Assembly (NCBI RefSeq): GCF_010894455.1
Contig: NZ_JAAIXY010000009.1
Span: 124,001-188,000, forward strand
Length of the DNA: 64,000 bases
Reading direction: 5' to 3'
Origin: Myxococcus eversor
GTDB taxonomy: Bacteria; Myxococcota; Myxococcia; Myxococcales; Myxococcaceae
Both the position numbers and the translations under genes were made by a program. Below the pieces are notes generated by a model. The model did no database searches, was not told the origin of the DNA, and saw only the letters and a list, made by a program, of their open reading frames with translations. Below are positions 1-8,756 of the stretch, piece by piece. Numbering within the stretch: the stretch's first letter is position 1; every line of letters starts with the position of its first letter.

Positions 1-344
1 ACGTCCCACGGCGGCCCCACCCACAGCCGGCCCACGTGCACGGACTTGATGAGCGACTTCCACTCGTTGCTCCAGTCCTGCTGGGGCTGCTCGTCCAGGG
101 TGAGGCGGGAGGCGGGGTAGGACTCGGACACCTCGTCGCGGGCGGCTTCGGCCGTCTCGCGGTCCTCGAAGTAGGCGATGATGATGTTCTCGCCCGCCTG
201 CGGTGCCTTCACGCCGGGCATGGTGGGAGTCTCCCGGTCTCGTACCTCGAGGCCGAGCGCACCGGACTCGTGGAGGAGGTCCTGTACGGCCTCGGACGCT
301 TCCTCGGGCAACTCCACGGTGAGTGACAGATAGGTCTGGGACAT
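1..344 (-). CDS. prmA: Ribosomal protein L11 methyltransferase, N-terminal part (cut by window edge)
   Basis: Only the first 114 codons are present; the gene runs off the left edge. PrmA trimethylates ribosomal protein L11 in the cytoplasm using AdoMet. The visible part is the N-terminal L11-recognition domain, with the family pattern of an EDRETAEAARDEV helix followed by the conserved NEWKSLIKSVHVGRLWVGP strand-loop. The AdoMet-binding methyltransferase domain would lie outside the window. The start is the ATG opening MSQTYLSLTVELPEE, the usual PrmA beginning. It is transcribed away from the lipoprotein gene that starts about 40 bases away. Identification rests on the segment around residues 90-110 and is fairly secure. 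Confidence 0.85.
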   Translation of the reverse strand, partial: MSQTYLSLTVELPEEASEAVQDLLHESGALGLEVRDRETPTMPGVKAPQAGENIIIAYFEDRETAEAARDEVSESYPASRLTLDEQPQQDWSNEWKSLIKSVHVGRLWVGPPWD

Positions 345-384
345 GCGGGCCCTTTTACCGCGCCGTGCGTAGCGTGGGAGCGCC

Positions 385-747
385 GTGAGATACCTGTTCA
401 TCTTGTGGCCCGTGGCCTGGCTGACCGCCTGCTCCGGCCCCGAAGCGCCCGACGCAGCGGTTTGTCGGGATGTCGTCACCCGTCTCTGCCAGACGTCGGC
501 CTGTCCCGGCGTGGCCGAGCAGCTCCCGCCGGGCCTGGACTGTGAGGCGACCCTGCTGGAGCGGACCGGCTGCGGCGCGGAGGAGTTCACCTTCTCCTCG
601 CCCTCGCGGGAGCGCGTCCTGGACTGCCGGGAGCCGCTCATCCGGGTGGGGACCACCACGGAGCGCCCGCCGTCGTGTGAGGACACGCGCCAGTTCCTCG
701 TGGACTGTCCGGACGTGACGGCCTTTTTCAGGGGGGAGGAGCCATGA
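385..747 (+). CDS. Small Cys-containing lipoprotein, function unknown
   Basis: A 120-residue protein that I do not recognise. The GTG start gives a short hydrophobic signal (LFILWPVAWLTAC) ending in a lipobox-like LTAC, so a lipid-anchored envelope protein is likely. The mature part holds nine or so cysteines spread over about 90 residues (for example VCRDVVTRLCQTSAC and a later CGAEEF), which suggests disulfide bonding in the periplasm. Its stop overlaps the start of the next gene by four bases (ATGA), so the two are probably translated together and act together. No enzymatic motif is visible. Confidence 0.7.
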   Translation: MRYLFILWPVAWLTACSGPEAPDAAVCRDVVTRLCQTSACPGVAEQLPPGLDCEATLLERTGCGAEEFTFSSPSRERVLDCREPLIRVGTTTERPPSCEDTRQFLVDCPDVTAFFRGEEP

Positions 748-1721
748 AGCGGTGGGTGGCGTCGGTGTTGGTGCTGGCGGTGGGGTGCACGCCCATGGAC
801 ATGGAGCGGCGCACCGAGCGCGGGCCCGTCCTGCGGACCTACCTCCAGGAGTCGCAGTTGGGGGAGCGCATGCCGTTCGCGCGCACGGCGGTGAACTGGC
901 CCCAGCTCACCCTGCGCTTCTCCACGGCGGACATCTGCCGCACGGAGCAGCATGCCGAGTACGCCGAGGACATCATCACCACCCGCTCCGTCCCGGGCGC
1001 GGCGGGGGCGGTGAGCTCGGGGGGCGTTCTCACGGCGGTGGGCGGTTTCCTGGTGCTGGGGCGCACGCTCTTCTCCAACTCGCCGGACCGCGATGGCATC
1101 GACCGCGAGGGCCACTACGGCGCCTCCAGTCGGAAGGTGGCGACGACGTGGGGTGTGGTGCTGCTGTCGGTGGGTTTGCCCGCGCTGGTGGCGGGCATCG
1201 TGCAACTCCACCGGGGCGGCGAGACGAAGGAGACGCGCAAGGCGGATGAGATGCTGGCCCTGCGTGAGGTGCCTTGTCAGCCACAGCCCGCGGACGGAGT
1301 GGTGGAGCTGGCGGGCGGCAATGGCCCTCCGCCCGAGCCGCGCGCCACGGTGAATGGGACGCTGGTGCTGAGCGCCGAGGAGGCGCGGAGCCTGAGCTTC
1401 AAGGGGCTGCTGTTGGATGGCGCACCTGTGTTGCTCCAGGACGAGGACCTCTCGCGGATGGAGACCTTCCGGACCTGTGCCCAGTTGCTGGCGGCGCCGG
1501 TGGACCCGGAGGCGCTGGCTCGTGAGGCCAAGACACATCCGAACCAGCTGCGCACGAAGCGGGAGTTGGTCCGGGCCTGCACGACGCTGCCGGGAGCGCC
1601 CGCCGGTCCGTTGCTGGAGGCCATCGACTCCGCGCTGGCGGGGGGCATGGCGCCGGAGGCGAGTCCGACACCGCCGACACCACCGACTCCGCCCACGCCA
1701 CCGTCAGGTGCCGAGCTCTGA
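744..1721 (+). CDS. Putative membrane-attached lipoprotein with Pro-rich tail
   Basis: A 325-residue protein translationally coupled to the upstream lipoprotein. The N-terminus (RWVASVLVLAVGCTP) is a lipoprotein signal with the anchoring Cys near residue 15. Two hydrophobic stretches follow, around residues 85-105 (AAGAVSSGGVLTAVGGFLVLG) and 130-150 (TWGVVLLSVGLPALVAGIV), so it probably also spans or dips into the membrane. The C-terminus is a PTPPTPPTPPTPP repeat that may reach through peptidoglycan or be a linker. The family is unknown. The pair 385-1721 looks like a two-gene envelope unit; nothing points to a reaction. Confidence 0.7.
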   Translation: MKRWVASVLVLAVGCTPMDMERRTERGPVLRTYLQESQLGERMPFARTAVNWPQLTLRFSTADICRTEQHAEYAEDIITTRSVPGAAGAVSSGGVLTAVGGFLVLGRTLFSNSPDRDGIDREGHYGASSRKVATTWGVVLLSVGLPALVAGIVQLHRGGETKETRKADEMLALREVPCQPQPADGVVELAGGNGPPPEPRATVNGTLVLSAEEARSLSFKGLLLDGAPVLLQDEDLSRMETFRTCAQLLAAPVDPEALAREAKTHPNQLRTKRELVRACTTLPGAPAGPLLEAIDSALAGGMAPEASPTPPTPPTPPTPPSGAEL

Positions 1722-1897
1722 CTCGACGTCCATCGTGATGCTCACCGGTCAGAGTCCCAGGCCGTTCCAGCCTTCGGCGTTGTAGACCTTGAACAAGGGC
1801 CACCGGCGTGAAGCTCACACTCGTGTAGCCCCTGCGCCTCTCATGATTGGAAGAACGGCGAGCGCCTTCCTATCGGCGCCCGCCAATCCCTCTCACC

Positions 1898-4498
1898 TCA
1901 CGGCCCGACGACGGTGAGCACGCTCTTGTCGAAGTCGATGACCTGGCGCGCCACCTCGACGACCTGCTCCGACGTCACCGCGTCGATGTGCTTCGCGTAG
2001 TGCAGGAAGTTGTCCAGGTTCAGCCCATAGAGGGTGTCCATGGCCATCATCCCCGCGCGCGCGCCGTTTCGCTGGAGCGCGATTTCGTGCGTGCCGATGA
2101 GGTTCTGCTTCGCCCGCGCCAGCTCCTCCGCGGGGATGGGCTCGTCGCGGATGCGCTTGAGCTCCGCGCGAATCCCCTCCAGCGCCGCGTCCACCTTCTC
2201 CGGACTCGTGCCCATGTACACCGCGAAGTAGCCCGGCTCGATGCCCTCCACGCCGAAGCTGCTCACGCTGTACGCCATGGAGCGCTTGTCCCGCAGCTCC
2301 ACGAAGAGCCGCCCGCCCTGACCGGACAGCACGCCGGACAGCGCCTCCAACGCGTGGCGCTCCGGGTCGTTGATGCGCAGCCCCCGGAAGCCCATCACCA
2401 GGTGCGACTGCGCCTTGGCCAGCACGCGCTTCTCCTGGCGCGCGGCCTCCGGCGGAGCCTCGGGGAGCACCTTCGGCGCGGCGGCGGCCTTGCCTCGCGA
2501 AGTACCGAAGTACTCCCGCGCCAGCGCGAGCACCTCGTCCACCTTCACGTCACCCACCACGGTCAGTGTGAGCTGCGACGGGTCCATGTAGCGCGCGTGG
2601 TAGGCGAGCAGCGCCTCGGGCCCCAGGGCCTCCACCGACTCCTTCTCCCCGAGCGTCGGCAGCCGGTACGGATGCGTCTTGAACAACGTCCGGTTGAACA
2701 AATCGAACGCGAGACCGGACGGCTTGTCCTCCCGGGTGAGGATGTCCTGGAGCATCAGCGCGCGCTCGCGGGCCACCTCCACCTCGGGGAACGAGGGGTT
2801 GGACAGCGTGTCCGCGAACAGCCGGAACGCCGACTCGAAGTGACGCGAGAGGAACTCACCCCGCAGGTTCACCGAGTTGCGTCCGCTCATTCCTCCCATG
2901 CTGCCGGCGTAGATGTCGACGAGCTGCGAAATCTCCTCGGCGTCCCGCGTCGGCGTGCCTCGCGTGAGGCTGCGCGCCAGCAGTGTGGTGAGGCCGTTGT
3001 CGGCGGACGTCTCGTAGCGCAGGCCGCCCATGAAGGCCGCGCGCATCGCGAACAGCGGCACCGCGGGCTCCACGCGCACCATGATGGTGGCGCCCGAGGG
3101 CAGCTTCTCCGTGATGATTTCGCTGGGACCCTTCGTCTTGGCGCCCAGCCGCAGCGAAGGCTCACCCACGGAGACCTTGTTCGCCTTGCGCTCCGGAGGC
3201 GCGGCGACGGGCCCGCGCTCCACCCGGTCCAACACCGCGTGGACCTGCTCCTCCGTGAAGCTCGTGCCGTGCGGCAACAGCCCGGTGATGGTGGCGCGGT
3301 CGAAGCGCAGGTACTTCTCCGCCGCCGCGCGCAACTGCTCCGGCGTGAGCGAACGGATGCCCTCGTAGTAGCGCGCCTCCGCCTCCAGGCTGCCCATGCC
3401 GGACTGGTAGAAGCCCATCTTCCGGGCGATGCCCTGCACCGTCTCGCGCTGGTAGACGGCCTCCGCCTCCAAGAGCGCCTTCGCCGTGGACAGCTCGTCC
3501 GCGGACACCGGCGTCACGCGCAGCGTGGCCAGCGCCTTCGAGGACTCCTCCAGCGCCTTCTCCAGATTCCCCGGCTGCAGCGTCATCGACATCGAGAACA
3601 GGCCCGGGTCCTGCGGCGTGTAGGAGAACGCGTGGATGTCGTTGACCAGGTTGTGCTTGCGCTTCACCTCGCGCGTCAGGCGGGAGGCGTCACCCTGGCC
3701 CACAATCATCGCCAGCACGTCCAGCGCGGGCGTGTCCGGGTGCGAGGCCTGGGGGATGGGGAAGGCCAGGTGCAGCCAGGCCTCCTTCACCTCGTCCGGG
3801 CGCAAGAGCACGCGGCGGCCGGTGGGCGCGGGCTCCTGGGGGCGCTTCGCGGCGCCCTCGTACGGACGGCCCCAGTCCCCGCCGAAAATCTCGTCCACCC
3901 ACCCGCGCAGCTCCGCCTCGCTCAAGTCTCCCGAGACGGCGAGCACCAGGTTCTGGGGCGTGTAGTAGCGGTGGTAGAACTCGAGCACCTTCTCCCGCGT
4001 GAAGCTGCGCACGCTCTCCGCCGTGCCCAGGACGGGGAGCCGGTACGGATGCGTCTGGAACACGGTGGAGAACAAGTCGCGAGACGCGCGCCGGGAGGGC
4101 GTGTCCTGGCTGCGCTTGATTTCCTCGCACACCACCTCGATTTCGCGCGCCAGCTCGTCGGCGTCGAAGGCGGAGCGGCGCACCGCGTCCCCGAGGATGT
4201 CCAGGCCCGTCTTGGCGAACTGGCTGGCGATGACGATGTGGTAGACCGTCTGGTCGTAGGACGTCCAGGCGTTGATTTCGCCGCCATGGGCCTCCACGTC
4301 CCGGGCGATTTCGCCGGGGCCGCGTCGCTCGGTGCCCTTGAACAGCATGTGCTCGTGCAGGTGGGCCAGGCCCGCCTGGTCGGGGCGCTCGTCGGCGCTG
4401 CCGACCTTGACCCAGACCTGGAATGCCGCGACCTTGGCGGCGTGGTTTTCGTCGAAGACGACGGTGAGCCCGTTGGGTAGCGCGTAGCGGATGGCCAT
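1898..4498 (-). CDS. Double-length M16 family zinc metalloprotease
   Basis: An 866-residue peptidase made of two fused M16 halves. The first half carries the inverted zinc motif HXXEH as HLHEH at residues 46-50, and the distal zinc-ligand helix VVCEEIKRS downstream, so it should be active. The second half starts near residue 470 (FAMRAAFMGGLRYE) and lacks HXXEH, as in the inactive subunit of paired M16 enzymes such as the mitochondrial processing peptidase or PqqL-like pairs. I chose the ATG giving MAIRYALPNGLTVV, because M16 proteins begin with a strand of this kind; 22 further upstream codons are open but look non-coding. No signal peptide is visible, so the location is uncertain (cytoplasm or leaderless). 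Confidence 0.88.
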   Translation of the reverse strand: MAIRYALPNGLTVVFDENHAAKVAAFQVWVKVGSADERPDQAGLAHLHEHMLFKGTERRGPGEIARDVEAHGGEINAWTSYDQTVYHIVIASQFAKTGLDILGDAVRRSAFDADELAREIEVVCEEIKRSQDTPSRRASRDLFSTVFQTHPYRLPVLGTAESVRSFTREKVLEFYHRYYTPQNLVLAVSGDLSEAELRGWVDEIFGGDWGRPYEGAAKRPQEPAPTGRRVLLRPDEVKEAWLHLAFPIPQASHPDTPALDVLAMIVGQGDASRLTREVKRKHNLVNDIHAFSYTPQDPGLFSMSMTLQPGNLEKALEESSKALATLRVTPVSADELSTAKALLEAEAVYQRETVQGIARKMGFYQSGMGSLEAEARYYEGIRSLTPEQLRAAAEKYLRFDRATITGLLPHGTSFTEEQVHAVLDRVERGPVAAPPERKANKVSVGEPSLRLGAKTKGPSEIITEKLPSGATIMVRVEPAVPLFAMRAAFMGGLRYETSADNGLTTLLARSLTRGTPTRDAEEISQLVDIYAGSMGGMSGRNSVNLRGEFLSRHFESAFRLFADTLSNPSFPEVEVARERALMLQDILTREDKPSGLAFDLFNRTLFKTHPYRLPTLGEKESVEALGPEALLAYHARYMDPSQLTLTVVGDVKVDEVLALAREYFGTSRGKAAAAPKVLPEAPPEAARQEKRVLAKAQSHLVMGFRGLRINDPERHALEALSGVLSGQGGRLFVELRDKRSMAYSVSSFGVEGIEPGYFAVYMGTSPEKVDAALEGIRAELKRIRDEPIPAEELARAKQNLIGTHEIALQRNGARAGMMAMDTLYGLNLDNFLHYAKHIDAVTSEQVVEVARQVIDFDKSVLTVVGP

Positions 4499-4687
4499 AT
4501 AGGAGCGTCCGAAGCTGGCACTCGCCCCCCTGGAGGGCAAGGCGAGGTGTGATGTTTCCCCCACTGGCTAACGCCCAGGGGCCCTCACGTCGAGGGGTCC
4601 TTGCCGCCTCCCTGTGTCCGGAAGGCGGAACCGACCTCTCTCGTCACGCGTCCCTGGCAGGCAGCGCCGCCGGGCGGTAACCTGCGG

Positions 4688-7504
4688 ATGCCCATGCCGT
4701 CACCTCCGGAAGAGGTGGATCCGCTCGCGGACCTGCGCGACAGCCTGGACCTGGAGGACACTGGCGTCCAAGCGGCCCCCCCCGCCCCCACCGCCGCTGC
4801 CCCCTCCAGGCCCCAGCCCAAGCCCCCGCCCTCGGCGCCACCGCCCGCTGCTCCACCTCCTCTGCCCCCTCGCCGTCCGGCAGCGTCTCCGGTCTCCGCG
4901 CCGGTGGGCACGGGCGCGCCCAGGCCCGCGGCCACCCCGGCCCCCATCGGCGGGGCCCCCGCGTCCTCGGTGTCGAGGGCGGTGCGGGTGCCCGGCAATG
5001 ACCCCTTCAACGAGGTGGCCGAGCCCCGGATGCCCATGGGGGGCTCGCCGGAGGAGAAGCTGGAGTATTTCCGGACCGTCGTCCGCCAGAAGACGGAGAC
5101 CCTGGCCCGCGCCCGCACGCTGTACGCGGAGCGCGACGGCGAGGTGAACGGGCTGAAGCAGTCGCTCACCCAGCTTCGCAAGGAGGCGGCGGAGGCGAAG
5201 GCGCAGCTCCTGGCGGTGAAGGACTCGCCCGCGAAGCTGGTGCAGACGTCGGAGGCGCTGTCGGGCGCGGAGAAGCGCGCCGCGGAGGCCGAGGCGAAGC
5301 TCGCCGCCCTGGAGGCGGAGCTGGCCGCGGTGGAGGCGGACCGCAAGGACCTGTCGCGCGCGCTGGCGGAGGTGGAGTCGGAAGTCCCCCGGCTGTCGGC
5401 GGAGCTCCAGGAGGAGCGCGAGTCTCGGGGCGCGGTGGCCGAGGAGTTGGTGGGCGCCAAGGAGGCGCTGTCGCTGGCGCAGGACCGCGTGGCGGAGCTG
5501 GCGGCGGAGAAGTCCGAGTCGCAGGGCGCGCTGGAGGCCGTCCAGGAGCAGTACCAGCAAGTCGTCGCGGACGTGGAGCGGCTGGGCGGCGAGCTGGAGG
5601 TGATGACGGGCGAGCGGGACTCGCTGGGCCTGCGCGCGGGACAGCTGGAGACGGCGCTCGCGGAGGCGCAGGGCGCGCTGAGCGCGGTGGAGAGCGAGAG
5701 CGACTGGTCCAAGAGCTCGCTGGAGGAAGCGCAGGGGCGCGCGCAGACGCTGGAGCAGGAGCGGGACGAGGCGCGCCGTCAGCTCGCGGTGATGGAGGAG
5801 GGGCTGCGCGCGCTCCAGGGCCAGACGGCCGAGCTGGAGAAGGCGCTGGCGTTGAAGGACGCCGAGATTGTCGGGCTGCGCGCGGCCCTCACCGCGCGGA
5901 CCACCGAGGCGGCGGAGCTGCCCGTGCTGCGGCAGGCGCTGGAGGGCCGCACGGCGGAGCTGGCTCGGCTGACGTCGCGCCTGGAGGCGGAAGGCGCGCG
6001 CGCGGCGGAGCGGACGCAGGCGCTGGAGGAAGGGCTTTCGCAGGCGGGTGAGAGGGCGGCGGTGGCGGAAGGGGAGGCGGCGGCGCTGAAGGAGGCGCTG
6101 GAGGCGCTCGAAGTCGAGCAGGTGGCGCTGCGCGACAGGATGGAGGCGGACGCGGCGGCGCTGGGTGAGGCGGCGCACCAGGCCGAGGCGAAGGTGGGCG
6201 AGCTGACGGCGGCGGTGGAGGCCGCGCAGGTCGAGTACGAGGCGCTGAAGAAGCAGCTGGGCGTGGCGGAGATGAAGGCGGCGACGACGGACGCCGAGCG
6301 CGTGGGACTGGCCGCGCGCGTGTCCATGCTGGAGACCGCCTCCGGGCAGCGCGAGGCGGAGCTGGCGCGGGTGCAGGGCGTGCTGGCGCAGTCGAAGGAA
6401 GAGCTGTCGCTGGAGCGCGTGCGTCGCGAGGCGGCGGAGGCGGAGCGCGCGGACGCGCAGGTGCGGGCGGCGGAAGAAGAGGCGCGCGCGGACGCGCTGG
6501 CGGAAGGGAAGGGCGGCACCGAGGCGGAGCTGGCGGAGCTTCGCGATGAACTGGAGGCCACTCGCTCGGAGGCGGACAAGGCGGAGCGGCTCCAGCAGCG
6601 CTTGAAGATGCTGGAGGGCGCGCTGGAGGCGGCCAAGGCGGAGGCCAGCAAGGCGGCGCAGGCGGCCCAGGCCGCGCAGGCCAGCAATCAGAAGGAGGCC
6701 GAAGCGAAGCTCGCGCAGGTCGAGGCCGCGCAGGCGAGCGCGCTGAAGGATGCCGCCGAGAAGCTGGCGCAGGCCGAGGCCGCGCAGGCGAAGCTCAAGG
6801 ACCTCGAAGCGAAGCTCTCCCAGGCCGAGGCGACGCAAGCGGGCGCGCTGAAGGATGCCGCGGCGAAGCTGTCGCAGGCCGAGGCAGCGCAAGCGGGGAA
6901 GCTCAAGGACCTCGAAGCGAAGCTCTCCCAGACCGAGGCCTCGCACGCGAGCAAGCTCAAGGAGGCCGCGGACAAGCTCGCGAAGGCGGAGGCTGCCCAG
7001 GCCGCGAAGGTCAAGGACCTGGAGACAAAGCTCTCCCAGACCGAAGCGACGCAGGCGGGCAAGCTCAAGGACGCGGATGCCGCGCGGTCCGCGACGGAAG
7101 CGAAGCTGTCCCAGTCCGAGTCCGCGCAGGCGAGCAAGCTGAAGGACCTGGAGTCCAAGCTCGCGAAGGCGGAGGCCGCGCTGGAGGAGTCGCGCGGCGC
7201 GAAGGCGAAGGACGCGGACACGGCTCGCGCGGCGGTAGAGGCGAAGCTGACGCGCGCGGAGTCCTCGCTCAAGGCCGAGCAGGAGGCCCGCGTAGCGGCG
7301 GAGGCGAAGCTGTCGAAACTGGAGCAGGCGGGCGGGAAGCCGGCTGCCGCGTCCACCGACTGGGAGGCCGAGCGCGAGGGACTCAAGGCGGATGCCGCGA
7401 ACCTGAAGCGGAAGCTGATGGCGGCCGAGACGGCGCTCGAAGCGGCGGCTGGCTACAAGGCGAAAATCGCGAAGCTCGAAGCGCAATTGAAGGGCCGGAA
7501 GTAA
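4688..7504 (+). CDS. Large Ala/Glu-rich coiled-coil protein with Pro-rich N-terminus
   Basis: A 938-residue protein. Residues 1-110 are Pro/Ala-rich and disordered. From about residue 120 (EKLEYFRTVVRQ) to the end it is almost entirely charged coiled coil (E, A, K, L, R), ending in a short Lys-rich segment. No signal peptide, membrane segment or catalytic motif is seen, so a cytoplasmic scaffold or filament-like structural protein is the reasonable inference; myxobacteria use such proteins in motility and polarity, but I cannot link this one to a named protein. Within it is a run of 18-residue repeats. I preferred the ATG at MPMPSPPEEVDPLADL; an open TTG 87 bases upstream is possible. It lies divergently from the M16 protease, with hemW 13 bases downstream. 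Confidence 0.75.
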   Translation: MPMPSPPEEVDPLADLRDSLDLEDTGVQAAPPAPTAAAPSRPQPKPPPSAPPPAAPPPLPPRRPAASPVSAPVGTGAPRPAATPAPIGGAPASSVSRAVRVPGNDPFNEVAEPRMPMGGSPEEKLEYFRTVVRQKTETLARARTLYAERDGEVNGLKQSLTQLRKEAAEAKAQLLAVKDSPAKLVQTSEALSGAEKRAAEAEAKLAALEAELAAVEADRKDLSRALAEVESEVPRLSAELQEERESRGAVAEELVGAKEALSLAQDRVAELAAEKSESQGALEAVQEQYQQVVADVERLGGELEVMTGERDSLGLRAGQLETALAEAQGALSAVESESDWSKSSLEEAQGRAQTLEQERDEARRQLAVMEEGLRALQGQTAELEKALALKDAEIVGLRAALTARTTEAAELPVLRQALEGRTAELARLTSRLEAEGARAAERTQALEEGLSQAGERAAVAEGEAAALKEALEALEVEQVALRDRMEADAAALGEAAHQAEAKVGELTAAVEAAQVEYEALKKQLGVAEMKAATTDAERVGLAARVSMLETASGQREAELARVQGVLAQSKEELSLERVRREAAEAERADAQVRAAEEEARADALAEGKGGTEAELAELRDELEATRSEADKAERLQQRLKMLEGALEAAKAEASKAAQAAQAAQASNQKEAEAKLAQVEAAQASALKDAAEKLAQAEAAQAKLKDLEAKLSQAEATQAGALKDAAAKLSQAEAAQAGKLKDLEAKLSQTEASHASKLKEAADKLAKAEAAQAAKVKDLETKLSQTEATQAGKLKDADAARSATEAKLSQSESAQASKLKDLESKLAKAEAALEESRGAKAKDADTARAAVEAKLTRAESSLKAEQEARVAAEAKLSKLEQAGGKPAAASTDWEAEREGLKADAANLKRKLMAAETALEAAAGYKAKIAKLEAQLKGRK
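6704..7175 (+). repeat. Tandem 54-base (18-residue) repeats inside the coiled-coil gene
   Basis: About eight imperfect copies of an 18-residue unit of the form AKLSQAEAAQAGKLKDLE. Units alternate between ending in KDLE and KDAA, so the true period may be 36 residues. Eighteen residues equals a heptad plus a hendecad, a known way for a coiled coil to change handedness locally. The copies differ enough in DNA to be old rather than a recent slippage product. Confidence 0.8.
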
Positions 7505-7517
7505 AGGTTTGCCCCTC

Positions 7518-8723
7518 ATGCCGTTCGACGCACCAGTGGACCCGCTCACGGGGATGGCCGCGGCCCGCTTCGGGCTGTACCTGCATTTCCCCTACTGCCT
7601 CGCGAAGTGCCCGTACTGCGACTTCGCGGTGGCGGTCGCGAAGCAGGTGCCCGAGGAGCGCTATGCGAGCGCCGTGCTCTCGGAATTGGACGCACGGCTC
7701 GCGGTGTCACCCGCGCTGCGCTCGAAGCCGCTGGAGTCCATCTTCCTGGGCGGCGGCACACCCTCGCTGTGGCACCCCCGCTACGTGGCCCGCGTGCTGG
7801 AGGGCATCGCCGCGAGGATGACGGTGTCGTCCGGCGTGGAACTCTCGCTGGAGGGCAATCCCGAGCGCGCGGACGCGGAGCGCTTCGCGGGCTATCGAGC
7901 GGCGGGGGTGAACCGGCTGTCATTGGGCGTGCAGTCCTTCCAGCCGGAGACGCTCAAGGCGCTCGGGCGCGCGCACGACGCGGCGCAGGTGGAGCTCGCC
8001 GTGGAGCTGGCCCGGCGGGCGGGCTTCCCGGTGGTGTCCATGGACTTCATCTACGGCGTGCACGGACAGAGCGTCGCGCAGGTGGAGGAGGACGCGCGGC
8101 GGGCGGTGGCGCTCGCGCCGGAGCACCTGTCCACGTATGCGCTGACGGTGGAGCGCGAGGTGCTCGCGGAGGACACGCCCTTGTCCAAGCGCCTCAAGCG
8201 CGGCGAGCTGGAGCTGCCCTCCGACGACGACGTGGTGGAGATGGCGCGCGTGGTGCGCGAGGTGTATGGCGCGGCGGGCCTGCGACGCTATGAAGTGTCC
8301 AACCACGCACGCGAGGGCTTCAGCTCGCGGCACAACGCGCTCTATTGGACGGGTGGCGAGTACCTGGCGCTGGGCGTGGGCGCCACGGGCATGTTGCTGA
8401 CGCCCGAGCCCTCGCGCTACGTCAACCTGCGCAGCCCGGAGAAGTACCTGGGCGAGGTGGAGGCGGGCCGCCTGCCAGAGGAGGGGCGGGAGGCGCTGGG
8501 GACCCAGGAGCTGTTCGCGGAGCGGCTGGCGATGGGGCTGCGGCTGGTGTCGGGCGTGGACTGGGAAGCGGTGTGTGAGCGGTACGGGCAGTCGGTGGAG
8601 GCGCGGCGGGCGGAGGTGGCGAGGCTGGTGGAGCACGGCTTCGCGACGCTTAAGGGGGGACGACTGGCCTTGACGGAAAAGGGCGCGGACGTGCACAGCG
8701 CCGTCTGCGCGCGGCTGCTCTAG
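7518..8723 (+). CDS. hemW: HemW-like radical SAM protein (heme chaperone / CPO-like)
   Basis: A 401-residue radical SAM enzyme. The [4Fe-4S] motif CX3CX2C is at residues 27-34 (CLAKCPYC), followed by the family markers FLGGGTPSLW, SLEGNPE, RLSLGVQSF and DFIYGVHGQ. The CPO-like arrangement with the Cys motif close to the N-terminus and a C-terminal winged-helix-like region (around RLVEHGFATLKGGRLALTEKG) fits HemW, which binds heme and is not a true coproporphyrinogen dehydrogenase; HemN itself normally has one more Cys at the cluster motif (CX3CX2CXC). The start is the ATG at MPFDAP; a TTG nine bases upstream is less likely. It follows the coiled-coil gene by 13 bases and may be co-transcribed. 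Confidence 0.88.
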   Translation: MPFDAPVDPLTGMAAARFGLYLHFPYCLAKCPYCDFAVAVAKQVPEERYASAVLSELDARLAVSPALRSKPLESIFLGGGTPSLWHPRYVARVLEGIAARMTVSSGVELSLEGNPERADAERFAGYRAAGVNRLSLGVQSFQPETLKALGRAHDAAQVELAVELARRAGFPVVSMDFIYGVHGQSVAQVEEDARRAVALAPEHLSTYALTVEREVLAEDTPLSKRLKRGELELPSDDDVVEMARVVREVYGAAGLRRYEVSNHAREGFSSRHNALYWTGGEYLALGVGATGMLLTPEPSRYVNLRSPEKYLGEVEAGRLPEEGREALGTQELFAERLAMGLRLVSGVDWEAVCERYGQSVEARRAEVARLVEHGFATLKGGRLALTEKGADVHSAVCARLL

Positions 8724-8756
8724 GCAGCGGCCCGCGCGAGGGACTTCGAGGAGCTT

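Noticed and set aside
1399-1818. Minus-strand open frame opposite the lipoprotein gene
   Set aside because: Most of it is antisense to the lipoprotein; only its first part, in the spacer, looks faintly protein-like and is mentioned as a possible remnant.
1847-4480. Very long open frame on the plus strand opposite the M16 protease
   Set aside because: It is the antisense shadow of a real gene in GC-rich DNA; His/Arg/Leu-rich translation, no motif, and the protease on the other strand has clear catalytic residues.
6704-7175. Regular repeats as a CRISPR-like or satellite array
   Set aside because: The repeats are in frame, have no spacers and encode coiled coil, so they are protein repeats.
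4700-7549. Minus-strand 949-residue frame opposite the coiled-coil gene
   Set aside because: Arg/Leu-rich antisense of a repetitive Glu/Ala coding region; no start signal and no protein-like features.
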